Assembly (NCBI GenBank): GCA_003344405.1
Contig: NOWV01000003.1
Span: forward strand, 62,001 to 126,000
DNA: 64,000 nt
Reading direction: 5' to 3'
Origin: Trichoplax sp. H2
Lineage: Eukaryota > Placozoa > Uniplacotomia > Trichoplacea
A program made the position numbers and the translations under genes. Each line of letters opens with the position of its first letter. The stretch's first letter is position 1. This document shows, piece by piece, positions 27,392 to 40,143 of this stretch. The notes beneath the pieces are model-generated. The model was not told the origin of the DNA, did not search any database, and saw nothing but the letters and a program-made list of their open reading frames with translations.

Positions 27392-30300
27392 TCACACGTC
27401 GAAATCAAGAATAAGCAATTTCGTTTCTTCCGTTCCATTTCTACTACCAACCGCACATACAAGCCTCTTTTCATCGCAGCAGATTCGCCATACAACACCA
27501 CCTAAAATGCGTACGTATTATCCGAATTATCAACATAAATGACGTTAACAATAGAATGATCTAATCAGTAAATAATTATAAAAGTTATAGGTACTAAATC
27601 TTTAAACTCACCGCTTCCACCACTATCTAATGAGATCAGGTCTCTAATGTAATTGCCAGTAGTAACATCCCATACTTTGACGGTACCGTCATCAGAGCTA
27701 GTTATAACAAACTTGTTGACAAGTTCTAAGCAGGTTACCGCACTCTGCCATCAACAGTAAATATGAAAATTACATTACTAAATTACCAAGTCAGGATATG
27801 TGATTATAAATGAATCGTACACTACCAGACATGTAATGTATATGTGCGGGTATCTCATAACATCTTTAACTATTAATAACAGTACAATATTCAATTTAGC
27901 GGGATGCAAACTACTCTTGATTGAATATTACGTACATATGCATAATTATCTATGTTAGTACAGTCAATAAATGCGTGCATAAAAAAGATACAGTCTACAT
28001 ACTGTTAACAAGAATGCTTTAATTAAGCTGAAAGTAGCTACTGAGCTACGTTTCTTAGGGTCAAGATACTAAAAGTTTAAAGCTATTTTAATATAATTTC
28101 ACTCCGATGTAAAATCACAGAAATGCACCTGAACTGACCCTGTGCTTATTCCGGCCTTCTAGGGTTTGTAGACACTGGCCGGTTCTAATGTCCCAGATCT
28201 GGAAGAAAATAAAACTTTACTATCATTATCTTCGCAAAAACCAACTAAATTGATAATAATAAAAGAAAGTCGTAGCTACATATGCTAGTATACCTTCACT
28301 GTTGAATCCGCATTGCCGGAAGCCAATGTGTTATTTTTTAATTGCATTCCACTTGTTAGAGATTGGTGACCTTTAAGTGATACGATCAGTTACAATCAAT
28401 ATGCACATTTCATGTCTATCGTTACGATCAACAGCTTAATTTAATTCAAAAACCTGTAAGAACATGTTCACATTCGCCAGTTTCGATATTCCAAACACGA
28501 ATGGATGTATCCAATGATCCGCTCACGATGTGAATTCCATCAAACTATTGTAGTAACAAAAACCATTTCTTGTGAATAATGAAAGCATAACAAACATCGA
28601 TACCATATATTACCTGCAGTGAATAAACTCGATTGCTATGCCCTTGTAAGGTACGCAGGCAGAGACCTGTATCCGGGTTCCATACCTTCACAAGAAAATC
28701 GTAAGCACCACTAATGATGTGTTTTCCATCAAACTGTACACTAATGATATACGAAAAAATATAGACCTGAGTGGGATTACCGAATATTAGACGTTTAAAA
28801 TACGCGCAACAAAATAAACCAACCATCGAACTGCCGCAACATGGCTAATTAACACTTTCAGGAGTTTACCGTCTTCAATATTCCATAAACGAAGTGTAGC
28901 ATCCCTTGAACCGCTAACAACTTAAAAAAGGTAACGCACACATCAATTCATTGACGATTATCTTATTACCTACTAATGTACATGAAAGCCACTGCTACGT
29001 TAATCAATAGAGTAAACTTGAGTTCATATTACCTCGAGTATCACATGCATGTAAACATCTGACGGTAGATGTATGACCAGATAAAGTGTGAATGCATGCG
29101 CCACTATCTACGTCCCATACCTATTGTGTTGCACAATATGGATATTGCAAACCCCTCTACAAGTTATGATATTACGTTTAATAAAGTAGCAGCTTCAATG
29201 AACATTGAACCAACCTTCAATGTTCTGTCAGTTGATCCGCTAATAACGTAATTGTTGTGAAGCTGCGACGCCCACACACCTCCAGTATGCCCACAAAGAG
29301 TTTTTAGACACTAAATATAAATTAAAGCAGAATAAATCACAATGGGGGCATGGACTTGCAATGCAGTTCGCAACCGATGTTATATTCCTGGCAATAAAAT
29401 TATTTTGACACAAAAATGAACTTGCTCATATTGCCATTTATCAGTAAAATAGATAAAATACGAAAGTAAAGTGGCACTATACAGTATATGCTGTACCTTC
29501 CCCGTTGATGCAGACCATATTTTTACCGTATTATCATCTGAGGCGCTGATAATCTTATTATTGTAAAAGTGTAAGCACGTGATCTAATAGAACCCGTAAA
29601 GAATCCGGAGCAACAGAAAGTGAATGGCAGCAAATAATAGTAACAACTAAAATTAAAAGTCTAAGCGGGTAAATATACTGCAATATTCCAATATGGTATC
29701 TATTTTCAATAGTAAATTGCTTAATAATCAAGTAACAATCCAAGCTGATTATTTATACCGCCATCTATAGTTCATCCAAGTATTTCTTACCACATAATCA
29801 TTATGTCCTTTTAACACTTTCATTGCTTTGTAACGTGCATTACGCCAATTGTGGTCCAGTCTAATGTAGGTTTGGTACACCTATATATCAGATCGAGCAT
29901 GACTCTAGTATACTGTAGTATCGCATAAGCAAATCTGGACAGACCACATTGCTCTGCAATTCGTCACAAAGCATAGAAGAAATATTTGCCAAAACCGTAA
30001 TATAAAAATGTAAAGTATCAATAGTTTAGCACTTACTTTCTTCCAATGGATCATTTGAAACCTTTTTTTGCCTGGTTTAGCTACAATGTCTTGAGATCTT
30101 ACATCCATCTCGAAACATTTACGCTGCCACAACCTCCAGGGATAATTAGAGTTGTATCATAAATACTATTATTTAGTAATTTAAATAAGTAGCATAGAAA
30201 CATAATACACGTATTTATTCGCCGTAAATAAATTTCATAACAAGGCTTACAGGTTATCATCGGCGATGCCTCTCCAATACCGACAAGTCTGAGCTGCGTT

Positions 30301-31399
30301 TAATATATCTTTAGGCCGTAAATAAGATAATACATGTAGCGCCAACTGTTATGAATAAGATTTTACAGTGTAAGCGTCGAAGATACATTCAATAAAAGTA
30401 AAGTATTCAAAAATCCTTGCTCTACTTTATACCTCTTTGGGTAAAAAAGATATGAAATCCCTTTGAAAATGTGGTCTAACTCAAAAAAAATAGCAATAAT
30501 TAATTATGAATAAGCCTATCTACTACAACTAATTATCACCAGTACAGTATATTATCGAAGCTTACTCTATTTGTTTCATGACGAACTTTGCTTCTTCCAA
30601 TTTACAACTGGAAATAATGTAGAAAAAGACAAAAACGGTAAAAAGATAACTTCTTAATTCCAATGCTTACGTATAGATATGCATGCTCTAAACTTGTATT
30701 TTTCCTTTAAATTCTTATACAGCAGTATACTTGTAACTAAACCAGATTATTGAATGTACATAATTTATCAACAGTTATCAATTCTATTCGTTCAAATTAT
30801 GGTTACATAAAATATATTATCATTATCTATTAATTATATTGCCACCTGACAATCAAACGATCTCGACAATGCAATCAATATTACACGAGTAGGTTATAGT
30901 TACGCTATAGAAAATTTACAGATACACAATACAGCATCGCACTATCCACTCTATAGAGAAACCAGTGTGCATAATACAGTAAATAATGGAGTACCAAAAC
31001 AGTCTACAATTTATCTACTAAAGAGCAGCTTGCACCAGGATTACAACTACCAAGATTCACATTATACAATCACAATACAGTATAAAAATTCTTAACAGTC
31101 TTGCTGCAGAAATTACGATTTTAATCCACGAATGCTGAATAACAATCTAAGATGTAATTTAATCTTACTATGAATGCAGCAAAAATATCATATCTATAGT
31201 TTTTAATGTACAACGAACACTTGCAAATATTGAGTAATACATTTCACAACTTATAAGGAACGTGGTATCTTAATCATCATAAATATGACCTTTCAGTGAT
31301 CTTGCTCAAAGCACGCCGCCTCCAATCCTCATTCCAGTCTTGAAATAAATTAACCCATCCATCGAGAATTTCGTCGTCGGCTGAACAGCCACCGCGCAT
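27392..31399 (-). CDS. FBXW7: FBXW7/CDC4-type F-box and WD40 substrate receptor of SCF ligase
   Basis: Substrate receptor that brings phosphorylated degrons to SKP1-CUL1 ligase. First in-frame ATG at 31399; exons 31399-31290, 30607-30566 and 30475-30433 encode the helical lead-in and [15 protein letters not shown]. The next (about 30352-30252) completes the F-box with [16 protein letters not shown]. Exons from about 30133 to 29780 cover the linker and first repeat (VLKGHNDYV); the rest form the WD40 propeller, with [48 protein letters not shown] and [11 protein letters not shown]. The three degron-binding arginines are kept: [13 protein letters not shown] and HVAAVR (human 465, 479, 505). It ends [18 protein letters not shown]. 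About 470-490 aa, without the long disordered N-terminus of vertebrate isoforms; an upstream exon is possible, for example the open stretch near 32080-32150. Confidence 0.93.
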
Positions 31400-32365
31400 G
31401 CATTGTTCTGAGCACTGACTGCAAATATCCACACCAAATTTATTACGGTTAACTTAGCCATTATATGCAATTACTTGTATTCATACACATCTAATAGACT
31501 ACTAATTGAAACGTAACATTCCTATAAATGAGGAAATTTTTAATTTTTATCATTTCTATTATAGGTCACAGTTCTATATCCTTACAATTACTAGATATTT
31601 TAAAGCATGGTCTCCATCAACAATCAGTGAATAACTTTCACCTCATACATTAACACATAGTTATCTCAAATTCATGCACAGTTACGTCCGGATATAATAA
31701 TGAATGCTCAGCAAATCATTAAAAGTAATACTCCTACACAGAATGCAAGTAAAGACTGCAATAAAACTATAAAATGTTCATGGCTATCTATAATAGTTAC
31801 ATAATTATATATAAGTAAGCCAAGTAAATAGGCATGTTTTTAACGGTGCGCACCTGTAAGCTTTTTTATTGTTCTTTAATCTCTTTTGTACTCGCTTTAA
31901 ACGGTGTAAAATAATGTTAATGAATCTCTGTCAGTGTGAAATATGTAAGTCATGATAGTCCTACCTCAAATATACGCATATATAACAAGCAATTTGCTAC
32001 TGAATATTTACAAGTGCAAATAAACTGCTACGTTACTGAAAGACATCTTTATGAACATTAAAGTGTATACTATACTCTATAGCAACACGACCTTGGAAGA
32101 CGAAGGCTGAGAATGGGCTGAGATCTCTTTGTTGCACTCCATCACACCATTCCTGGAATGCCGAGATTAAAAGACTTAATATGATTACTTTCTACAAGGA
32201 CTGACTAAAGTTAAGAATATTATATTAATAAATAATAACCAATAACAATTTAGAATCCATATACAGCACCTTGTCGATTATGTTATGCATTTTACATTTT
32301 ACTTTGAATTGAATTCGGGAAGCCTTAACCTACAGTACGGTATAGTAATAAGCTAAGCGGAGTAA
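31400..32365. other. Upstream of FBXW7, possible extra exon
   Basis: Mostly non-coding AT-rich DNA. On the minus strand near 32170-32080 an open stretch reading FQEWCDGVQQRDLSPFSAF ends at a GT donor-like site and could be a 5' exon, but its phase does not join simply to the exon at 31399. Confidence 0.3.
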
Positions 32366-32575
32366 GTACTGTACAGTAGAGCACAGTATTGTACCGTACT
32401 GTACAGTGTACAGTACTGTACAGTAGTACAGTACAGTACAATACAGTACTTATTATTATTATACTGTACAGTACTGTACAGTACAGTACTATTTAGAATT
32501 AGTACTGTACAGTATTTGTCTCACTCGTGATTACTGTACTGTACAGTACAATACAGTACAGTACAGTACCGTAAA
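32366..32575. repeat. GTACW repeat field upstream of CNOT6
   Basis: Nearly continuous GTACA/GTACT units, with short GTAC words trailing to about 32700. It lies 400 to 610 bp upstream of the CNOT6 start codon. Confidence 0.9.
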
Positions 32576-32974
32576 AGAAAGAAGGAAAGAAATAAAAAAA
32601 CCCATCGTACGGTATACTGTACTGCTCCCACAGTACTGCACTGCGCAGCAGTAAATTCTCTGGGAAAGCTACAGTAGTGTTTGAAACAGTAGTACTGTAA
32701 AGGTGCAATGTATCTATTTCATTTCACTACAAGTCTCCATATACTGTAGACATTAATACTATGTATTCTACGCAGTGTGAAGTGTGGAGCTCGATTGAAG
32801 TTTTTGGATTCTTGGTGTAAATTTAGAATATTTTGGAATACGTACAAAATAAGTTCGATTAATACAAGTTACAATACTATACTTAGCATTAACCTTGCGA
32901 ATGATATTATCGTACAAGGACTACGGATTCCCATTAACATTAATTAACTGTGAGCCAATTTTATCATATAGCGT

Positions 32975-35502
32975 ATGTCAGCGAATTCTAAGCAACGATT
33001 TAAAGATAAATATAAGTATAAACCTCCTGATCCCAGGCGATCTCATCGGATACTAAGCGCAGAAGAGATCACAGCAGGCAAAGGTAGCAAATGGAGCGAG
33101 TTAAGAATAGAATCTAACGTGCGAATTTTATCTCCCAAGATATTTGGTATGCGCTTTTTGACAGCGCTGTATTTAAATGATAATAAATTAACCGCGTTGC
33201 CCAGTGAGATAAACCTTTTGGATAATTTAACCTACCTTGACGTCTCTAATAACAACTTGCGATCATTGCCCACGTCAATTGGTGATATGGTTAACTTGCG
33301 AGAACTCAACCTATCGAATAACAATTTAAGGAGGCTTCCTAACGAAGTAGGTAAATTATTCCTTTTGCAACATCTAAGGCTTCAAGGAAATCCTTTACCA
33401 CCTGAGATTTCAAGTATTCACACCGAGACAAATGGCACAAGCAAGCTTCTGTTGTATTTATTAGACAATCTTGAAGGTGAGACTGGCAGAAGACAATCAT
33501 GTCAATGATAGTGGTCTCTAGCTCTACAAACTGTACACTCACATCTAGCACGGTTTCTATACAGTATTTCCCGTCTCTTTCCTAACTTTAGTTGCGTTAC
33601 CAATACTTGAATTCTGCATACGCGTAGTAGATGCTCTACGTAGCTGAACACCTGAAGCATAGCCAAAGATTATACCTATAATTGCCATATGCAGTAAACG
33701 TATTGCGATAGCCCATTGTTGATCCTAGCTTAACGTTGATAGTGTTGCACGTAACGAATATTGCAATGTGTCTAAACTCGAAAAAAAAAGGGTTTTTTTT
33801 TATAAAGTTTTAGTTAGATATTTTTTGACTGATATACGTTCTAATGCTCCCTTTATCGACCGATGTCTAACATACTGTAGTTTAAAAGGTATTGTTTATA
33901 TTACAGTTTGCTCTCAACCTCCTCCTAGGGACTGGATTTGCTTATCAGACAGCGGTCGAGAAGTGACGCGTAAGTACAATAACTATATCTCTGTTATGGT
34001 GTACATATGCAGTACTACATTATGAGACTGAACGATAACTGATAACTGCTAACAGTGTCATATGCTTACTGTATATATATACACTAGCATTAATTCTCCT
34101 TGCGTACTAAACAAATTAGTTCACCATTTCGTTTTATTATTTTTTCAGCTTATGCTTTTACCGTTATGTGCTATAACGTCTTATGCGAAAAATACGCTAC
34201 AAGATCATCTTATGGTTATTGCCCAAGCTGGGCTCTTGCATGGGACTATAGACGGCAAAATATTATGAAAGAAATATTACACTATAATGCTGACGTAATA
34301 TGTTTACAAGTAAGGTTATATAGTGTGCATTCCTTAGTATTTTGGGAATTTCATTGTACGTTGGCATAACATACTTAGTTATAACGGTTTATACCTTGCT
34401 TCTACTTTACAGGAGGTAGCTACGGATCAATTTTATACGTATCTGTTGCCAGAATTAAAATTACACGGCTATGACGGAATATTTGGGGCCAAGTCTAGAG
34501 CTCGTACTATGGTCGAGCCTGAAAGATCTGCTGTGGATGGATGTGCAATATTCTTTCGATTGAATAAGTATATATCTTTATATCCATCACTGTTAATTTT
34601 CACATAGCCTTATGTTATGCAATTATCAACTTTATTTTCGTCGATCTCTTCAAGATTTACACTAGTGAAAGAGGATCTGATTGAATTTAATCACTTGGCC
34701 ATGATGCATGCGGAAAAATCTGAGGACATGATCAATAGAGTAATGACAAAAGATAATATTGCTATGATATGTGTATTAAGAGTCAACAAAACTGATAGCA
34801 GTGGTAAACCATTAAGATTAATTGTTGCGAACGCCCACATGCATTGGGATCCAGAATTTTCGGATGTAAAAATTGTCCAAACTGTGATGCTCGTCCATGA
34901 AATTTATTCCCTCATGAAGACTATAGCGTCCGAAATCGATTGTGGTAAGCCGCAAGATTGATACTGAAAGTCTCATTAAATCTTTTTTGTACTACACGAT
35001 TTCGATGATTAATCATGTAGGTACACGAATAAAAACTCCTAGTAACTTCTGCGTTATAATTCATTAATTAATAGCTATCTCAGAAATCCCATTGGTGGTT
35101 TGTGCTGATTTAAATTCACTGCCGTCATCAGCCGTTGTGGAGATGTTGACTTCCGGTAACGTTTCAGTAAAGCATCCCGACTTTAAGGGAAAGAGTTATG
35201 ATGGCTATTTCAATAACTCGTGTAATATTTTAACTCGAGAAAATAATTTAGTGTTGCCGTTTAAGCTTGCACATGCTGCCAATCAAGATTTTTTGCCATA
35301 CACGAATATGACCTATGACTTTACTGGAATTATAGACTATATTTTGTTCCCTAGTAAGCTACTGTATCCTAGTGGAATTCTGGGAGGCTACAGTCAGGCA
35401 TGGGTTGAGGAAAATAAGATTGTTGGATATCCTCATCCTCACGTACCATCCGATCATATTTCAGTTCTCATTGAGCTGGACTTCAAACTCGGCCAAGACT
35501 AA
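32975..35502 (+). CDS. CNOT6: CNOT6/CCR4 poly(A) deadenylase
   Basis: Catalytic subunit of the CCR4-NOT complex, which shortens mRNA poly(A) tails. Six exons, 32975-33476, 33907-33969, 34149-34309, 34413-34567, 34655-34944 and 35075-35502, join in phase to 532 aa (human 557). Residues 1-165 begin with YKPPDPRRSHRILSAEE and carry leucine-rich repeats (ALYLNDNKLTALP, YLDVSNNNLRSLP, ELNLSNNNLRRLP) that dock on CNOT1. After PPPRDW comes the exonuclease-endonuclease-phosphatase fold: FTVMCYNVLCEKYA, ICLQEV (metal-binding Glu), MTKDNIA, NAHMHWDPEFSDVK, VCADLNSLP (catalytic Asp/Asn), FTGIIDYI and the final PSDHISV (catalytic His). All active-site motifs look intact. Exons 1-6 are compact, in contrast to CaMKII. 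Confidence 0.96.
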
Positions 35503-36859
35503 CCTTATACTGTGCGATGTTATCTTAAACGCTTTTCTTTCCCATACTAGTATAGCAAATAGTCCACATACATGTCCTAGACTACTGAAAATGTACTATA
35601 TATTTGGCCACATTGATACAAGATGCATGCACAATTAGATACCTATAGTTATAAGTAACTTGTAGCTTTACCAAACTTGGATATTAGTCACGTGTATGTA
35701 TATCTGGCTATTATATATATATATATATTAGTATATAAATCCTTCTGATTGTGGCGTTAAATTTCAACACGCTACTGGAGTCTCATTATGTAATCAATTT
35801 GGAGTCTATATATGTATTGTGTCATCTTAATTCGGTAGAAAGTTGCCAAAACTATTACTATATGCAGCTTTTGATTAGTTGCTGGAACGTGACCATGCTC
35901 TACATGAAATCTTTAGATTGACATGATGCTGTAGTAAAATCATTTTTTTGTGTAAACATATAAAACATTTTATAAATGTGCAGATCATTCTGTATTGTTT
36001 CTTCGTCGTCAGCGAACGGTACTATCATGACCCACAATTACCAGTATTAGTATCAAGAAGCAAAACTCTATGAACAGTGAGTCCATAATTCCAATATACA
36101 ATAGAATTCCTCTTTATGAACTATAATTCATAGATGCACTGTGTTAATATATAAATTTAACGACAATGAGCAAGAAGAGTAGAAGCGAAATCAGAACATT
36201 TGCACAGTAATGATTCCAGTAATATTAAGTACGGTACTTCCGTGTACAATATGAAGAACAGATTGATTTCATTTAATTGGCTGCATTTATAGATCAGATA
36301 TGGAAGTCAAAAGGATAAAATTATCTCTATAGAATTTGTGTCTCAACGCTAGAAACACAACCTCATTCTCTAAAATATAAAAAACATGCAAAGGAAGCTG
36401 TTACAATATTCAATGACATACCAAGAAGATACAATTCTACAATAGCAAGCAGAAATTATTGAATTGTATGATGCAACTAGGATTAGCTATTTTTATTAAT
36501 ATTTAAGATATGAAGATGTTTCAAATACACAAATTTCGCCTTAAGGTACATTAAATTAACGTTATACTGCAGTGGTCATGATCTCTTCCGTGTAATATCT
36601 GCATCATGGGATCAAGATTGAGCTGCTTTTAATTCATTTTGAGAAATAAATAATCTCAAAATAAGCAAGTTTCGACTTGGTGTACGCTGTATAATCACAA
36701 TAATGATCTATTCCGTGCATTATCTAGTATATTTTACAACAATAAACTTGTGAATTAAGGTGCAGCGTTAACATGCAAGAAAATGTAATATAGTAGTACC
36801 TACCTATAAACATTTGTTAGTATATCCTTAAATTGCCTTTTGCAAATGTACACTTGAAT
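35503..36859. other. Intergenic, no feature seen
   Basis: 3' flanks of CNOT6 and of the converging minus-strand gene. AT-rich; an AT dinucleotide run at about 35714-35730. No gene recognised. Confidence 0.4.
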
Positions 36860-37667
36860 CTAATCTAGTATAACCAGTATTTTGCGACAAATAGTGGCGA
36901 ATTCCTCGACTTCGAACTTCTGAAATGAAATCAGCTACCTAGGTATTCATATGAAATGTTTTTACAAGAGCGAATTCAGTTTTAATACGTAGAAATGTAA
37001 TATTTAGGAGATTTTTAGTATCCTATTCAATTTTTAAGTAAAGTAGAGAGTATAATTCTTACCAGTAGGCGATTTCTAAATATTGAAAATGCCAATGCCA
37101 ATATCATGAGAAGGAAGAAGCATATTAACGGAAAGCGACTTTTTGCCGTATTATCATTACCCCATAGATTTGAAAACTGAAATTTAAATATTGGATCATT
37201 CTGTCTATATCTTCGAGAGGATTGCTTCTGGTTGAATGGAGCTATAGACATTAAGGAAGAAATCAATACGTATAACGAAGCATACGATTGGAATTTTTAA
37301 GTCTTACAGAGAGAATCGAGAAGCTAAACTAATCATAAGCTCTGCAAACTGATATTAGTACACACTGAGCAAATAGCCTTATGTAAAATATATGATACGT
37401 ATGTGTAATTACAAGCGTAGAGAAATCGCCACTATGTTTCCATAACACTGTATTGTCTGTAGTAACTCATGCTCCACAATAGGACACAAAACCTTGCTTA
37501 CTTGGATTATTACCGCTACTATTCGTGTTCGTTATTTCAAAGCTTTGATTTGCAGAATGATTTGGCTTTAGTCTTTCATTCTCTACTGCTGGCTTAGAAT
37601 TGACTAGCAGAATAAAGCAAGTTAACAATACGAAAAAGATGGAGAGAATCTTTTGATCTGGCGCCAT
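36860..37667 (-). CDS. Unrecognised 134-aa membrane or secreted-type protein, three exons
   Basis: Exons 37667-37502, 37241-37063 and 36919-36860 join in phase with GT-AG introns to 134 aa. The start MAPDQK is followed by a strongly hydrophobic segment (ILSIFFVLLTCFILLVN), which looks like a signal peptide or anchor. Next is a polar stretch rich in Asn and Ser with N-glycosylation sequons NHS, NQS and NSS, then FKFQFSNLWGN and a second hydrophobic segment FPLICFFLLMILALAFSIF followed by basic residues. Topology would put the middle loop in the lumen. The family is unknown to me. Exon 3 is short and depends on the donor after CTACTG, so the C-terminus is least certain. Confidence 0.5.
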
Positions 37668-40143
37668 GCTATCAGCACAATATATAGGATTATACGCCAA
37701 TAGCTCCGCAACGTGTGGTAATAGAAACAATTTTAAGGTCATGATACTAAAAACAATAAATTGATGATGCTGTGACATATGCTAACCAATCTTGCTACGA
37801 TATCGTCAATGTTAGAGTCATGTTTTGCCGTATGTTTATACTGTACAGTAACTATGACTGTCTTGCCAGTGTTTCAATGTGCAATACAGTGCTAGTTCAA
37901 GATCAAGATTGAGGCTCAATGTGCAATACAGTGCTAGTTCAAGATCACGATTGTATGACGAAATCAGAAACTACGGCGTTGTTAAGTCAATGTGATAGAT
38001 GATACAGTTTTTAATACAGCTGTTAATCCTCATTAAATGATAGAGTGAAGCGATAATACCTATTAAGTATTCCCTTAAAATTAATGATACCAAGGCGATA
38101 CTCCAGTACATCATAAGCAATACAGTTAGACTAGATTAGCTCTTATTGCCATATAATTACAAGTTGCCATTTAGGTAAGATTAATTTTACTATGCAAATT
38201 TTTAATCTACAAGAAGCTACATTTATTTATACTGCGTTTGGTAAATTGTATGCCCATTTGTAAAGCTTTATCTATGATCATTACATAGCCAAGTATATCT
38301 TTATTGTTATATCTCCTACTCAAAGTCGATAATTCGGTCATCTCTCTTCTACTTTGTGAATACTCAAGAATCACACGACACATAGTTATCACTTTTATAG
38401 TCTCACTTTTGACACAATATATATATACTACCGTATTACACTGTACATGAAATGAATACAACAAAAACTTAATAAAAATATATTAGTTAGCCTGAGCATA
38501 TAATTTTATTTCTGCCTGTTCAATTAGCGTTTAAATACTGTGCATCTTTATAGATGATAGCAAAACGAAAATAGTAAAATGACTGTTTCTATGCTTCAGT
38601 TGGATGTAAAGATTTACAGTCATTAAACGATATTTCATCACAAACTGCAGAGATACGTTCCGAAAAGTGAGTATTCAATAAATTAGCATATCAATTCGTG
38701 TTGCTTATTACGAAGATATTTTTTTTAAGTTTTTGCCTCAGAGTCGTAATATTATGGGTATCTTTATGGTTTATTAAATACTGCAGACTTTTAAAGTTAC
38801 GTCTCAAACTCATTAGAATTATACAATTATTAGTAGTAGCTTCGGTATGTGTAGGAAGACAGTAAGGATAGTGTTAACGATAAGACGTTATCAGAAGGTA
38901 TTATAACGCACATGATGCAGTATATGATGTAAGTAATAACAATGCTCTGTAACTGTAATTTCCATGCCAAAGCATGATGTTAAGTTATCGGATTCAGAAC
39001 TGTAAAGGTACTGTATTACTGCGACTGTACAGTAGAACCTAGGACGGAATAAAGTAGAGTTTTCTGTTGGCATAATTTTGTGTTTGTAGAAGCTGTCCTC
39101 AACTGGATACATAACAGAAACTTTATTAATAAGGTAAATACGAATGCAGTTACCTAGCAAGTCGAGTGAGCTTGCAAAGTAATGCGCTAACTAGCGCTAT
39201 GACAGTATACTACGCACACTTCTTTCTTAAATTGAAAATTTAAAGCGATTAGGTAGTATGCAATCAACACTTTCAGTTCGACTTTATATTGATGATAAAA
39301 GAAAGTTTAAAGTTATTGATATGAGACAGGTTATATAATAAGGCAGTAGCATAATTCATACGATAAAATGATAAAATTACTCTTTACTGTTTAGACCTTT
39401 GAAAGTACATAAACCTAATTTACAGAATTACCTAGATATATTTTTTTAAACCGCATAATATACAAATTGATACTCAGCTAGCGGTAAATATTTATACTAT
39501 TATCTCAAGAAAGTATGGAAAATGGCAAGATCTTACAGAACAGTACTACGTAATTCTTATATTGTAGCGGAAACAATACCATAGTACTAAATTAGTGTTC
39601 ACATTAGAATTATAGCTATATTATGATGTCTCGAAATTTGTTGATCACCGGAAAACAGTTATTGTACGCTATTAGCCCATTTATGTGAACGTTATGATTA
39701 CGCCAAGCGTTAAATAACAAATACAAAAATAAGTATACTGTACAAACTGAGACCCAGTTCGCCATGCGATGTACAATACGGTATATTAGAATGACGACGT
39801 TCCAAACACAGTTATCATTTGCTGTTATGATATGTATAATAAATTAGAGTTAAATCTTACTGTGATTAATTAATTAATTAATTATTATTTAAATAAAACG
39901 CTGGAACCAACCCTATACGAGCTAGTATACAATAGGTCGTAAGAGTTTGATAGTGAGGAGCATTTTCTCATTATTAATTGATCTGTAAGCTTCACGAAGC
40001 CTTCAGAAAGCAAACAGCCTATAAAAGATTCGTTCCGAAACTATATACACTACGTGATATGATAAAAGGCTGTTGGGCTGTAGGATTTATTATGATGCCT
40101 TGATTTGTGCTTTCTCTAGATTAAGGAGGGCGCCATTGATGTT
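37668..40143. other. Intergenic, with one short direct repeat
   Basis: AT-rich. Contains a 32-bp direct repeat (37874-37905 and 37916-37947). No coding exon recognised; the RhoGAP gene may have a 5' exon here that I could not find. Confidence 0.35.
37874..37947. repeat. 32-bp direct repeat, 42-bp period
   Basis: TCAATGTGCAATACAGTGCT and the following AGTTCAAGATCA occur at 37874-37905 and again at 37916-37947, with a 10-bp spacer. Confidence 0.9.

Noticed and set aside
37467-37778. 103-codon frame starting at 37778
   Set aside because: The upstream part reads through untranslated sequence; the internal ATG at 37667 directly precedes the signal-like segment and the frame reads past the exon 1 donor.
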